This document shows positions 43,209-52,178 of a stretch of 64,000 bases of DNA, piece by piece. The notes beneath the pieces were generated by a model. The model worked only from the letters and a program-made list of their open reading frames with translations, searched no databases and had not been told where the DNA came from. Positions within the stretch are counted from its first letter, which is position 1. Every line of letters begins with the position of its first letter. The stretch is from Hymenobacter swuensis DY53 (GTDB taxonomy: Bacteria; Bacteroidota; Bacteroidia; Cytophagales; Hymenobacteraceae). A program made the position numbers and the translations under genes. The stretch is taken from the NCBI RefSeq assembly GCF_000576555.1, contig NZ_CP007145.1:4238501-4302500 (forward strand). Reading direction: 5' to 3'.

Positions 43209-44549
43209 ATGGCCAAAGAATCTAAACGCCGCGAGAACAGCACCCGCCACCCCGGCGCCACCGACAACGTGAAGGGCCGCGCCGGCCGTATCTTGGCCAA
43301 AGCCTCCAAACACGACACCTACGAAACCGCCCCGGAAGCCGAAACCGCCATTCTGGTGGCCGTACCCGACAAGCGCCAGGCTGATGCCCGCACCCAGGAA
43401 TACCTCGACGAGCTGGCCTTTCTGGCCGAAACGGCTGGGGCCATAGTCACCAAACGTTTTGTACAGCGCCTCGAAAAGCCCGATATCCGCACCTTCGTGG
43501 GTGAAGGAAAGCTGGCCGAAATCAAGGCCTACGTCGACCATAGCGGGGCCAGCATGGTTATCTTCGATGATGACCTATCGCCTTCCCAACTGCGCAACCT
43601 GGAGGCTGAGCTGCAGGTAAAAATTGTGGACCGTTCCCTGCTTATCATCGATATTTTCGCCAGCCGGGCCAAGTCGGCTACAGCTCGCACACAGGTGGAG
43701 CTGGCCCAGTACCAATACTTGCTGCCCCGCCTAACCGGCCTCTGGACTCACCTGGACAAGCAGCGCGGCGGCGGCGTAAGCCAGCGCGGACCGGGAGAAA
43801 CGGAAATCGAGACGGACCGCCGCGTGGTGCGGGAGCGAATCGACTTCCTGAAGGAGCGCCTTAAGGAGTTGGACAAGCAGAGCCAGACCCAGCGCAAGTC
43901 GCGTACGGGTATGGTGCGGGTAGCCCTGGTGGGTTATACCAACGTGGGCAAAAGCACCATTATGAACCTGCTGAGCCGGGCCGACGTGTTTGCCGAAAAC
44001 AAGCTCTTTGCCACCGTCGACTCCACGGTGCGCAAGGTAGTGCTCGAAACTGTGCCCTTTCTGCTGTCCGACACAGTAGGCTTTATTCGCAAGCTGCCCA
44101 CCCGCCTCATCGAAAGCTTTAAAAGCACGCTCGATGAAATCCGGGAAGCTGACTTGCTGCTTCATGTGGTCGACATTTCGCACCCTTCCTTCGAGGAGCA
44201 CATTGCGGTGGTGAACGATACGCTCAAGGACATCAACGCGGCCGACAAGCCCATGCTACTCATCTTCAACAAGATTGACCTCTACAACCCCGAAGTGACG
44301 GCAGAGCACCACGGCGGTTTTGAAGGCATGAATGAGGAAGAAGAGGAAACGCCCCGTCCCACGCTGGAGCAGCTCAAGGCTACCTACATGGCCAAACTTC
44401 ACGACCCGGTTATCTTCATCTCGGCTCAGGAACGGGAGAATGTGGACGAGCTGCGCGCTATGCTCACGCGCCGCGTGGCGGCCATTCACGCCGAGCGGTA
44501 CCCATCGGTGCAACCCATCAGCCCCGATAACGAGGAGTGGCAGAGCTAA
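43209..44549 (+). CDS. hflX: GTPase HflX, ribosome-splitting factor
   Basis: HflX binds the 50S subunit and splits stalled or hibernating ribosomes. The 446-residue product has the N-terminal HflX domain (VGEGKLAEIKAYVDHS, DDDLSPSQLRNLE, IDIFASRAKSATARTQVELAQ and GPGETEIETDRR). The coiled region is followed by the G domain: G1 GYTNVGKST (242-250), G3 DTVGFIRKLP, G4 NKID and a SAQE-type G5. An acidic insert (EEEEETP) near residue 380 is a minor oddity. The ATG giving MAKESKRRE is chosen over an in-frame ATG 11 codons upstream. It is monocistronic with a strong terminator. Confidence 0.95.
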   Translation: MAKESKRRENSTRHPGATDNVKGRAGRILAKASKHDTYETAPEAETAILVAVPDKRQADARTQEYLDELAFLAETAGAIVTKRFVQRLEKPDIRTFVGEGKLAEIKAYVDHSGASMVIFDDDLSPSQLRNLEAELQVKIVDRSLLIIDIFASRAKSATARTQVELAQYQYLLPRLTGLWTHLDKQRGGGVSQRGPGETEIETDRRVVRERIDFLKERLKELDKQSQTQRKSRTGMVRVALVGYTNVGKSTIMNLLSRADVFAENKLFATVDSTVRKVVLETVPFLLSDTVGFIRKLPTRLIESFKSTLDEIREADLLLHVVDISHPSFEEHIAVVNDTLKDINAADKPMLLIFNKIDLYNPEVTAEHHGGFEGMNEEEEETPRPTLEQLKATYMAKLHDPVIFISAQERENVDELRAMLTRRVAAIHAERYPSVQPISPDNEEWQS

Positions 44550-44588
44550 CTATCTGATTATCCCGACTAACTACTTCTTCTGAAGAAT

Positions 44589-44618
44589 AAGCCCGGCCGT
44601 ACGCCGGGCTTTTTTTTA
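44589..44618 (+). terminator. Terminator after hflX
   Basis: The arms AAGCCCGGC (44589-44597) and GCCGGGCTT (44603-44611) are followed by a long T tract. Confidence 0.9.
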
Positions 44619-44749
44619 TGCATTTATACAGCCTGAATCCAACCACATGCTGAACATTCCGTATCAACGCACCAATTCCATTGCGGATTTATCAAAAAAA
44701 CGTACATTTAAATCAAAACCCATCAATTCCTCTCACCACTAACACGCGC

Positions 44750-46033
44750 ATGAACAAAACCTTTTACTCTCTCTCGCTCGGTCTGGCATGTCTTACGTCG
44801 TTTTCGGCACTGGCCCAGCACAGCGTACGCGCTAACATCCTCGCCTTCGGTCAGCAGACAACTCAATCGGCAGGTCGCCAGTGCGCTACCATGGAAGTAC
44901 TGAACGCTCAGCTCGCTGCCGATCCGCAGATGGCCCAGCGTATGGCCGCCGTTGAGGCACAAACCAACCGCTTCGCCGCCAACCCCGACGTGCGTCGTAC
45001 CGCCGCCGCCGTTACCATTCCGGTGGTTGTGCACGTACTTTATAACACTGCGGTTCAGGACGTGTCGGATGCTCAGGTGCAGGCGCAGATTGATGTTCTC
45101 AACCAGGACTTCGCCAAGACTAACGCCGATGCTTCCCTGATTCCGACCGCTTTTGCCGGCCTAGCCGCCAACACGAACGTGCAGTTCACCCTGGCCAAGC
45201 GGACGCCCACCGGCACTGCTACCAATGGTATCATTCACAAATACACCAAAACCACTTCCTGGAGCTCTAACGACGCGGTAAAAAATCCCAAGCGCGGCGG
45301 CGATGCGCCGTGGGACGCTACCAAATACCTCAACATCTGGGTGTGCAACCTGGGCCAGGGCCTGTTGGGCTACGCGCAGTTTCCCGGCGGCTCAACCAGC
45401 ACCGATGGCGTGGTAGTACTGTATTCCTCACTGCCTGGCGGCTCGGCGGCTCCGTACAACAAAGGCCGCACGGCTACTCACGAAGTGGGCCATTATCTGA
45501 ATCTGCGCCACATCTGGGGTGATGCCAGCTGCGGCAATGACCTAGTGAGCGACACGCCCACTCAGCAGACCAGTAACTATGGCTGCCCTTCCTTCCCGAA
45601 AGTAACTTGCTCCAACGGGCCGAACGGCGACATGTTCATGAACTATATGGACTACACCGACGACGCCTGCATGTACATGTTCTCCAACGGTCAGTCGACG
45701 CGCATGAACGCGCTGTTTGCTTCCGGGGGAGCCCGTATAGGTCTTGCCACTTCCAATGGTGGCACCGCGCCGCTGGTAGCTACCTCCGCTCCTGTTGAGC
45801 AGCTGCAGGTATTCCCAAACCCTGCCACCGACCAGCTCTCCATCCGGACGGCGCTGAACACGCCCGCCAGCAACTGGCAGGCGAAAGTGTACGACCTGAG
45901 CGGTTTCGAAATGAAGCAGACGCATACCTCTACCGAAGGTACGCTGGACGTATCGGCTCTGCCGGCTGGGTTCTACCACCTTGTTCTGACGGATGGTATC
46001 AACACGCAGCACCAGCGTTTCCGCAAAGAATAG
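44750..46033 (+). CDS. Secreted M43 (pappalysin-type) metalloprotease with T9SS sorting domain, copy 1
   Basis: The 427-residue precursor has a signal peptide (MNKTFYSLSLGLACLTSFSA, cut near ALAQ), a short propeptide and a metzincin catalytic domain. The zinc motif HEVGHYLNLRH (244-254) has Asn in place of the usual Gly, as in other bacterial M43 proteins, and is followed by IWGD. The Met-turn is MNYMDYTDDACMYMF. Paired cysteines (SCGNDLVSD, YGCPSF, VTCSNG) are conserved. The C-terminal sorting domain begins LQVFPNPATDQLSI and ends HQRFRKE. It lies 253 bases ahead of a close paralogue, and a terminator separates them. Likely an exported gelatinase-like protease. Confidence 0.93.
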   Translation: MNKTFYSLSLGLACLTSFSALAQHSVRANILAFGQQTTQSAGRQCATMEVLNAQLAADPQMAQRMAAVEAQTNRFAANPDVRRTAAAVTIPVVVHVLYNTAVQDVSDAQVQAQIDVLNQDFAKTNADASLIPTAFAGLAANTNVQFTLAKRTPTGTATNGIIHKYTKTTSWSSNDAVKNPKRGGDAPWDATKYLNIWVCNLGQGLLGYAQFPGGSTSTDGVVVLYSSLPGGSAAPYNKGRTATHEVGHYLNLRHIWGDASCGNDLVSDTPTQQTSNYGCPSFPKVTCSNGPNGDMFMNYMDYTDDACMYMFSNGQSTRMNALFASGGARIGLATSNGGTAPLVATSAPVEQLQVFPNPATDQLSIRTALNTPASNWQAKVYDLSGFEMKQTHTSTEGTLDVSALPAGFYHLVLTDGINTQHQRFRKE

Positions 46034-46059
46034 AGCCGTACCTATACGCCTGATACTGC

Positions 46060-46091
46060 ATGCCTGCCCGGAAGTAACTCCGGGCAGGCAT
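46060..46091 (+). terminator. Terminator between the two M43 genes
   Basis: The 13-bp perfect arms ATGCCTGCCCGGA (46060-46072) and their complement (46079-46091) enclose a 6-base loop. The rest of the gap to 46286 is AT-rich and holds the likely promoter of the second gene, but no clear TAnnTTTG was found. Confidence 0.8.
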
Positions 46092-46286
46092 TGTACTTAT
46101 TGCAGATAGCCAGAATTACCAGAAACAAGGCAAAGACCACTATAATTTGCAATTACAAGCATCATAAACATGATTTATTTAAATATTTTCAATAATTTGC
46201 CCTTCTGTTCCCTTTTCTCACAACCACCACACCTAGTTGCGTAGTACCTGTTCTCATTTCTTACCACAACCATTTACACGTTCCGT

Positions 46287-47990
46287 ATGAAGAAAACCAT
46301 TTACTCACTCGCTCTGGCTTTCCTGGGTCTGGGGGCTTCTCTCTCGGCTGAGGCCCAGACGCGCCAGTGCTCCACCATGGAAAATCTGGCCGCCCAGCTG
46401 GCCGCCGACCCGGCCATGGCTCAACGCATGGCCGCCATTGAGAACCAGACAAGCTCCTTTGTCGATAACCCGCTGGCTCTGCGTACTTCGGCCGTGGTGA
46501 CTATTCCGGTTGTGGTGCATGTGCTGTATAATACTACCGCTCAGAACGTTTCGGATGCCCAAATTCAGTCGCAGATTGCCGTGCTGAACGAGGACTTCAA
46601 TAAGCTGAACGCCGACGTAAGCAAAACGCCTTCTGCTTTTGCCGGCTTAGCCGCCAACGTAGGCATCCAGTTCGTACTGGCTAAGCAAACCCCAACCGGA
46701 GCCGCTACCACCGGCATCGAGCGGAAATCGACGACCCGCACCAGCTGGGGCACCGATGACGCCATGAAGAAGGTAAGCACCGGCGGCCTCGACGCCTGGA
46801 ACTCGGCCAAGTACCTTAACCTGTGGGTATGTAACCTCTCGGGCGGCGTATTGGGCTATGCCCAGTTCCCCGGCGGCGCGGCTGCTACCGACGGTGTAGT
46901 TATCCTGAGCTCAGGCTTTGGCCGGAATGGCTCGGCAGCGGCTCCGTTCAACCTGGGCCGCACCGCCACCCACGAGGTAGGACACTGGCTGAACCTGCGC
47001 CACATCTGGGGCGACGCCAGCTGCGGCAACGACCTGGTGAGCGACACGCCCACTCAGCAGACCAGCAACGGCGGCTGCCCCTCCTTCCCGAAAGTAACCT
47101 GCTCCAACGGGCCGAACGGCGACATGTTCATGAACTACATGGACTACACCGACGACGCCTGCATGTACATGTTCTCCAACGGTCAGTCGTCGCGCATGAA
47201 TGCGCTGTTCGCTACGGGTGGAGCCCGTGCCGGACTGCTCACTTCTACCGGTGGGACGGCTCCCGGCGGTGGCGGCACACCTACCACGCCCACGTATTGC
47301 GCCAGCAAAGGCACCAACGTATCCTACGAGTGGGTTGATTTTGTACAGCTCGGTTCCATCAGCCGTACTTCGGGTGCCAATGCCGGCTACTACGACGGTA
47401 CGGCTTTGGGCACCACGGTAACGGCCGGTTCCTCGCAGACCATCAGCTACTCGGCCGGTTACGCTTCCACGGCGTACACCGAATACTGGAAAATCTACAT
47501 CGACTACAACCAGGACGGTGACTTCATCGATTCGGGCGAGCTGGTAGCCAGCCGCAGCAGTGCATCGGCCAGCACCCTCACCAGCACCTTCACGGTGCCT
47601 GCCACGGCCAAAAACGGCAAAACCCGCCTGCGCGTAGTTATGAGCGACGCTTCTGCCACTACCAGCTGCAACAGCTACAGCTACGGCGAAACCGAAGATT
47701 ACAGCATCACCATTTCGGGCGGCACGGCGCGTCAGAGCGTAGCTTCGGCCGAATCGGTGGGTTACCGCATCTTCCCGAACCCGGCTACCGATGTGCTCAA
47801 CATTGAAGTACCAGCTTCCATCGACAACAAAGCCGTAACAGTGACGGTGTACGATGTGCGCGGTGCCCAGATGAAGCAGGTAAGCTTCGATGGCAACCTA
47901 CTCAACGTAGGCACGCTGGCGAAGGGCGTATACACCCTGCGGATTGCCGATGGGCAGCAGGTAACGCACCAGCGGTTCATCAAGGAATAA
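46287..47990 (+). CDS. Secreted M43 metalloprotease with GEVED domain and T9SS sorting domain, copy 2
   Basis: The 567-residue precursor has a signal peptide ending SAEAQ and a catalytic domain closely similar to copy 1, with zinc motif HEVGHWLNLRH (229-239) and Met-turn MNYMDYTDDACMYMF. After a Gly/Pro/Thr linker (residues about 322-333) it has a GEVED-type beta domain (about 335-478; YWKIYIDYNQDGDFIDSGE and SYGETEDYSI). A sorting domain follows (IFPNPATDVLNIEV, ending HQRFIKE). Copy 1 lacks the GEVED domain. GEVED domains may help substrate or surface binding. The two genes arose by tandem duplication followed by domain gain or loss. Confidence 0.93.
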   Translation: MKKTIYSLALAFLGLGASLSAEAQTRQCSTMENLAAQLAADPAMAQRMAAIENQTSSFVDNPLALRTSAVVTIPVVVHVLYNTTAQNVSDAQIQSQIAVLNEDFNKLNADVSKTPSAFAGLAANVGIQFVLAKQTPTGAATTGIERKSTTRTSWGTDDAMKKVSTGGLDAWNSAKYLNLWVCNLSGGVLGYAQFPGGAAATDGVVILSSGFGRNGSAAAPFNLGRTATHEVGHWLNLRHIWGDASCGNDLVSDTPTQQTSNGGCPSFPKVTCSNGPNGDMFMNYMDYTDDACMYMFSNGQSSRMNALFATGGARAGLLTSTGGTAPGGGGTPTTPTYCASKGTNVSYEWVDFVQLGSISRTSGANAGYYDGTALGTTVTAGSSQTISYSAGYASTAYTEYWKIYIDYNQDGDFIDSGELVASRSSASASTLTSTFTVPATAKNGKTRLRVVMSDASATTSCNSYSYGETEDYSITISGGTARQSVASAESVGYRIFPNPATDVLNIEVPASIDNKAVTVTVYDVRGAQMKQVSFDGNLLNVGTLAKGVYTLRIADGQQVTHQRFIKE

Positions 47991-48010
47991 CAGCGTACCT
48001 TTTACAGGCC

Positions 48011-48047
48011 AGAAAGCCCTTTCTCCGGCGCGGAGAAAGGGCTTTCT
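48011..48047 (+). terminator. Terminator after the second M43 gene
   Basis: The 16-bp perfect arms AGAAAGCCCTTTCTCC (48011-48026) and their complement (48032-48047) enclose a 5-base loop and are followed by ATTTA. Confidence 0.85.
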
Positions 48048-48129
48048 ATTTACCCCCGGCTCCCCCAGCACGAGTTGCGGTCCGCCTGTTTCCCAAAGTG
48101 CCGACCCAAGCGGCTGCAAGCAACTGGCA

Positions 48130-48137
48130 TACCTTTG
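48130..48137 (+). promoter_or_regulatory. -7 promoter element of the sixA-like gene
   Basis: TACCTTTG lies about 115 bases ahead of the chosen ATG, leaving a rather long leader. Confidence 0.45.
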
Positions 48138-48252
48138 GCTGCGGTTGAGCCTGGACGCCCTGAAGCCCCCGGCTCAACCGATTTATAGTCCAACAAAACC
48201 TTTTCCCAACGCCTCAGTAAAGAGGCCTGCTTACTGCTTTATCTGTTCTGTT

Positions 48253-48744
48253 ATGAAAACGCTGTACCTGATGCGCCACGCCAAATCGAGCTGGAGCTTT
48301 GATGATTTGAGCGACAAGCAACGCCCCCTTAACGACCGGGGCCGCGACGATGCGCCGCTGATGGGCCAGGCCCTTGCCAAACGCGACATTACGCTCGATT
48401 TGCTGGTGTCCTCCCCGGCGGTGCGCGCCCTGAGTACGGCCGCCCTGGTAGCGCACGAGCTGGAATATCCGGCCGATAAAATAGCGGTGCTGGAGGCTAT
48501 ATACGAGGCCACGGTGCCGGACCTGCTGGCTGTTGTGCGCCAGTTTCCTGATACCGCCGACTCTGTGCTGCTGGTAGGCCACAACAATACGCTGACGGAC
48601 TTTGCGAACCTGCTTTCCCCCAGTGAAATCCCGGAAATGCCTACCGCTGCCATTGTGTGCCTGAAATTCAGCACCGACCAGTGGGCACGCACTGACCGTG
48701 CTAACGCGGAGTTCTACTTCTTCGACAAACCGAAAAACCAATAA
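48253..48744 (+). CDS. SixA-type histidine phosphatase
   Basis: The 163-residue protein belongs to the histidine phosphatase superfamily: MKTLYLMRHAKSSWS carries the phospho-accepting RHA/RHG motif (Arg8, His9). LVSSPAVRALSTAALV supplies the second Arg, and VLLVGHNNTLTDFANLL the second His. SixA dephosphorylates phosphohistidine on histidine-containing phosphotransfer proteins in Escherichia coli; relatives have other phospho-substrates. The ATG at 48253 gives the conserved start; a longer reading adds unrelated residues. It lies 128 bases upstream of ppk1 on the same strand, so a link with phosphate metabolism is possible. Confidence 0.88.
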   Translation: MKTLYLMRHAKSSWSFDDLSDKQRPLNDRGRDDAPLMGQALAKRDITLDLLVSSPAVRALSTAALVAHELEYPADKIAVLEAIYEATVPDLLAVVRQFPDTADSVLLVGHNNTLTDFANLLSPSEIPEMPTAAIVCLKFSTDQWARTDRANAEFYFFDKPKNQ

Positions 48745-48746
48745 GC

Positions 48747-48857
48747 AGTTGCTGGTTGTCAGTTGTTGGGGGTAGTAGTTCGGTAAGGTTGCGCTAGCCC
48801 CCAGTCCTGTCAACTAGCAGCTGACACCTAACAACCGGGAACTGACAACCGGCAACT
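48747..48857. repeat. Inverted repeat between sixA-like gene and ppk1
   Basis: The left arm AGTTGCTGGTTGTCAGTT (48747-48764) is complementary to 48840-48857 with one mismatch. The same GTTGCCAGTTGCCAG-like phrase recurs at about 58671-58684. The element begins at the end of the upstream gene and ends 15 bases before ppk1. Confidence 0.65.
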
Positions 48858-48872
48858 GGCAACTCATTACCC

Positions 48873-50987
48873 ATGTCCGAAACCAAACAGGCGCAGCCCC
48901 GGCTGCTGAACCGCGAATTAAGCTGGCTGACGTTTAACCGTCGTGTGCTGCAGGAGGCTCAGAACCCCGAAGTACCGCTGCTGGAGCGCATTAAGTTTCT
49001 GGCCATCTTCAGCAGCAACCTCGATGAGTATTTCAAGGTGCGCGTGGCCACCCTGCGCCGCCTGGTGAAGCTCAAAAAGAAAACCCGCGCCAAACTGGGC
49101 GAAGACCCCGCCGAGCAGCTCCATGACCTGCTGCAGGAGGTGGGCCGCCAGCAGCAGGAATTCGGCGACACGTTCCGCAACCAGATTCTGCCGGGCCTGC
49201 GCGAGGAGCATATTCACCTTATTTCGGAGCATGACCTGAGCGACGAGCAGCATGCCTGGGTGCAGCAATATTTCCGGACCAATGTGCAGGACTTACTTTC
49301 GCCCATTATTCTGGATGAAAACCTGCACCACCTGTTTCTGCGCGACCAGAGCGTATACCTGACCTTTTTCCTGACCCAGCCCGAGAACCGCAAAAAGCAC
49401 GACGGCGAGCGGGTGGTGGCTATGGAGCTACCCGCTAAGCGCCACGGCAGCCGCTTTGTGCGCCTGCCCGACGTGGGTGCCGAGCGGTACGTGATGTTCC
49501 TCGACGACGTGATTCGCTGCTGTGCCCAGGAGCTGTTTCCGAAGTACCAGAAGGTGCAGGTGCACGCTATCAAACTCTCCCGCGACGCCGAGCTGGATAT
49601 TCAGGAGGAAGTATCGGGCAACCTGCTGGCCAAAATCAAAAGCAGCCTGCAGAAGCGTGAAACCGGCTTCCCCGCCCGCCTCCTCTATGACCCCGCCATG
49701 CCGAAGGAGGTGTTGCGGGCCATTATGCAGAAAACCGGCATTGGCAAGGAGGAGTTGGTGGAAGGCAGCCGCTACCACAACTTCCGCGACTTTTTTGGCT
49801 TCCCCGATTTTGGGCTGGCCCATTTGCAGTACGCCCCGATGCCGCCGCTGCCCCACCCCACGCTGCCCCGTACGGGAGCCATGCTGCCGGCTATTGCCCA
49901 GCGCGACCACCTGCTACACCCCCCCTACCAGTCCTTTGATTACGTAACGCGCCTGCTCACCGAGGCCGCCAAAGACCCGCAGGTAAGTGGTATCAGTATG
50001 ACATTGTACCGGGTGGCGGGCAAGAGTGAAGTGGCCAAAGCCCTGCTGAAAGCCGTGAAAAACGGTAAGCAGGTAACGGTAGTGGTGGAGCTGAAAGCCC
50101 GCTTCGATGAGGAAAGCAATATGTTCTGGGCCGAGAAGCTCCAGAAAGCCGGGGCCAACGTCATCTTCGGGATTCCCGACCTTAAAGTACACAGCAAGCT
50201 GCTGCTCATCACGCGGGCCGAGGAAGGCCACAACCGGCTGTATGCGTACCTGAGCACGGGTAATTTCAACGAGAAAACCAGTGAGCTGTACGCCGACCAT
50301 GGCGTGTTTACCAGCAACCCGGAAATTACGCGGGAAGTAGCCGAAGTATTCCGCTATTTCCATGACCGACAGGATAAAGCCGGCGCGTTCCAGCATCTGC
50401 TGGTAGCCCCGTTTGAGCTGCGCGAAAAACTGGTGGCACTGATAGACGCCGAGATTGAGCGCGCCCGGCGCGGGGAAGATGCCTACATTATTCTGAAGCT
50501 GAATGCGCTGCAGGATGACCGCATGATTCTCAAGCTGTACGAAGCCAGTGAGGCGGGTGTGCGGGTGGAATTGCTCATCCGGGGTATTTCCTGCCTGATT
50601 CCGGACCTGGACGGGCAGAGCCGCAACATCTCGCAGCGCGGCATGGTCGACCGGTTCCTGGAACACGCCCGGGTGTACGTGTTCGGTAATGGCGGCGACG
50701 AGAAAGTATACGTAGCTTCTTCTGACTGGATGGCCCGCAACCTGGACCGCCGGGTAGAAGTGGCCTTCCCGATTCTGCAGCCCGATCTGCGCGCCGAAGT
50801 CCGGCACCTGCTTGACCTGCAGCGCCAAGACAACGTGAAGGCCCGCGACTGGCAGAACAATTTCCTGGGCCGGGAGCAGGCTGCCGCAGAAGGCCGGGTC
50901 CGCTCCCAGTTCGACACCTATGCCTACCTCAAAAGCCTGAACAAAAAACCAGCTGCCCGCCCCCGCAAGCCGGCGGCCAAAAGCTGA
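48873..50987 (+). CDS. ppk1: Polyphosphate kinase PPK1
   Basis: PPK1 makes inorganic polyphosphate from ATP by way of a phosphohistidine. The 704-residue product shows the N-terminal helical domain (LLNRELSWLTFNRRVLQEA; IFSSNLDEYFKVRVATLR) and the head domain. Two phospholipase-D-like C-terminal domains have the catalytic His440 in VHSKLLLITR and His598 in EHARVYVFGNGG. NFNEKTSELYADHGVFT is also typical. The lysine- and proline-rich tail is not conserved. The length is normal for PPK1. A strong terminator follows. Confidence 0.97.
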   Translation: MSETKQAQPRLLNRELSWLTFNRRVLQEAQNPEVPLLERIKFLAIFSSNLDEYFKVRVATLRRLVKLKKKTRAKLGEDPAEQLHDLLQEVGRQQQEFGDTFRNQILPGLREEHIHLISEHDLSDEQHAWVQQYFRTNVQDLLSPIILDENLHHLFLRDQSVYLTFFLTQPENRKKHDGERVVAMELPAKRHGSRFVRLPDVGAERYVMFLDDVIRCCAQELFPKYQKVQVHAIKLSRDAELDIQEEVSGNLLAKIKSSLQKRETGFPARLLYDPAMPKEVLRAIMQKTGIGKEELVEGSRYHNFRDFFGFPDFGLAHLQYAPMPPLPHPTLPRTGAMLPAIAQRDHLLHPPYQSFDYVTRLLTEAAKDPQVSGISMTLYRVAGKSEVAKALLKAVKNGKQVTVVVELKARFDEESNMFWAEKLQKAGANVIFGIPDLKVHSKLLLITRAEEGHNRLYAYLSTGNFNEKTSELYADHGVFTSNPEITREVAEVFRYFHDRQDKAGAFQHLLVAPFELREKLVALIDAEIERARRGEDAYIILKLNALQDDRMILKLYEASEAGVRVELLIRGISCLIPDLDGQSRNISQRGMVDRFLEHARVYVFGNGGDEKVYVASSDWMARNLDRRVEVAFPILQPDLRAEVRHLLDLQRQDNVKARDWQNNFLGREQAAAEGRVRSQFDTYAYLKSLNKKPAARPRKPAAKS

Positions 50988-51008
50988 TTTCACCTATACC
51001 CAAACGTG

Positions 51009-51070
51009 TCACGCCGGCTGGTGGCCGGCTTACTCTCTCTGCGGAGTAGGCCGGCCACCAGCCGGCGTGA
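51009..51070. terminator. 27-bp terminator between ppk1 and a convergent gene
   Basis: Arms at 51009-51035 and 51044-51070 pair with one mismatch around an 8-base loop, in the gap between convergent genes. Confidence 0.85.
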
Positions 51071-51082
51071 TGCGTTTAGGCT

Positions 51083-51433
51083 TTATTCCTGCTTTTTGCG
51101 GCGGCTGGGCGCGGTTACGCGGGGCCGGATGGAATGCAGCACAATAACCACCGCCGAGTCGGGGGCGGCTATGGAGTGATGCACAGTAAGGTGTTGCGGA
51201 TAGCTTACCACCACCACCTGCGGCCCGGCCGGGCCCGCAAAGCGGAACATCCCTTCCGCGTTAGTGCTGGTGGCCATGACGGTACCCTTCAGCAACACCG
51301 ACGCCCCTGCCAGCGGCACTGCCGCCGGGTTTACCACCCGACCCGTGTACACCACCGAATCGGCCCGCGTCTGGGCCGAAGCCACCGCCGCCGCCAGCAG
51401 AAGGACAGTCAGCAGAATATAGCAGGCGCGCAT
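51083..51433 (-). CDS. Small exported protein with carboxypeptidase-regulatory-like domain
   Basis: The 116-residue product has a signal peptide (MRACYILLTVLLLAAAVASA) followed by one CarboxypepD_reg-like beta-sandwich (VVYTGRVVNPAAVPLAGASV, then STNAEGMFRFAGPAGPQVVV). Such domains also form the N-termini of SusC-type transporters, but no plug or barrel follows here, so it is a stand-alone domain. The C-terminus is basic (PSRRKKQE). It starts seven bases after the gene at 51441 on the same strand, so the two form an operon. Function unknown. Confidence 0.75.
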   Translation of the reverse strand: MRACYILLTVLLLAAAVASAQTRADSVVYTGRVVNPAAVPLAGASVLLKGTVMATSTNAEGMFRFAGPAGPQVVVVSYPQHLTVHHSIAAPDSAVVIVLHSIRPRVTAPSRRKKQE

Positions 51434-51440
51434 GGCAGCG

Positions 51441-51860
51441 TCAGGCCTGGGTGTTGGTGGCCGTACGCGCGGTCCGAGGGCGGCGGACTTTGGTTTCGGT
51501 GAGAGCTTCCACCTCAGTTGGGGCCGGCAGCTTGCGCAGCTTGGTCAGCTTATCAGCCAGCTGCCCGGCCGTTTTGCTGATGACACGGGTGACCGGCTCC
51601 TCCCGCTCCTGCTCCGGCGAGTCGTGCAGGTGCGCATCGAGCAGGCCGGCCAGTTGCTCGGTGAGAAGCTGCCGGTCCACTTTGGTTGGTACTACGGTGC
51701 GCTGCTTTTCCTGCTTGACCCGCAGGCGCAGAATCTGGTCGGTGAGGTGCTGTACGGTTTTGGCAATGCCTTTCGGCAGCTTTGTGCCTGGGGCCAGCCC
51801 AACGTGCGGCGTAAGGGTAGCAGTAAGCTCTTCCAGCAGGAGTTTTTTGGCAGGTTTCAT
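51441..51860 (-). CDS. Small helical protein, unknown function
   Basis: The 139-residue product starts MKPAKKLLLEELTATLTP. It is helical and highly charged, with a repeated pattern of Leu and Lys or Arg (ILRLRVKQEKQRTVVPTK) and a basic C-terminus (KVRRPRTARTATN). It has no signal peptide or known motif. It is the first gene of a two-gene unit with the CarboxypepD_reg-like gene and has its own -7 promoter 42 bases upstream. Confidence 0.6.
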   Translation of the reverse strand: MKPAKKLLLEELTATLTPHVGLAPGTKLPKGIAKTVQHLTDQILRLRVKQEKQRTVVPTKVDRQLLTEQLAGLLDAHLHDSPEQEREEPVTRVISKTAGQLADKLTKLRKLPAPTEVEALTETKVRRPRTARTATNTQA

Positions 51861-51901
51861 AGGCAGCAATGGCGGGAGCCGGAAATACTGGCTTGCCGCT
51901 A

Positions 51902-51909
51902 CAAAAGTA
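51902..51909 (-). promoter_or_regulatory. -7 promoter element of the two-gene unit at 51.0-51.9 kb
   Basis: The minus strand reads TACTTTTG, matching TAnnTTTG, 41 bases ahead of the start codon. Confidence 0.5.
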
Positions 51910-52043
51910 ACGGCCTCTCTGCCCGGGCTCGGGTTATCAAATCATGATGAAATGATTATCGGCAGTACCCATTTGTTGTACTAAGCCCGCGCAGGTAGTT
52001 CAGGGGGTCATCTTCGGCTAACGGGGCCTTAACAGGGGAGCGG

Positions 52044-52051
52044 TACCTTTG
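52044..52051 (+). promoter_or_regulatory. Possible -7 promoter element ahead of the DUF3850 gene
   Basis: TACCTTTG lies 127 bases before the DUF3850 start. The surrounding 318-base gap (51861-52178) holds no other gene I can support; a 22-codon frame at 52059-52127 has no family match. Confidence 0.4.
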
Positions 52052-52178
52052 CCTCGGATGCCACAACGGCCGAACGATCCGCCTGTATTGCCTGTTATGA
52101 AGTTTATCCTCGTACATTCAGGATAATACGGCATGATTTTCTCTGCTATCTTCTTTTCACCCCCTTGATTACAACTCC

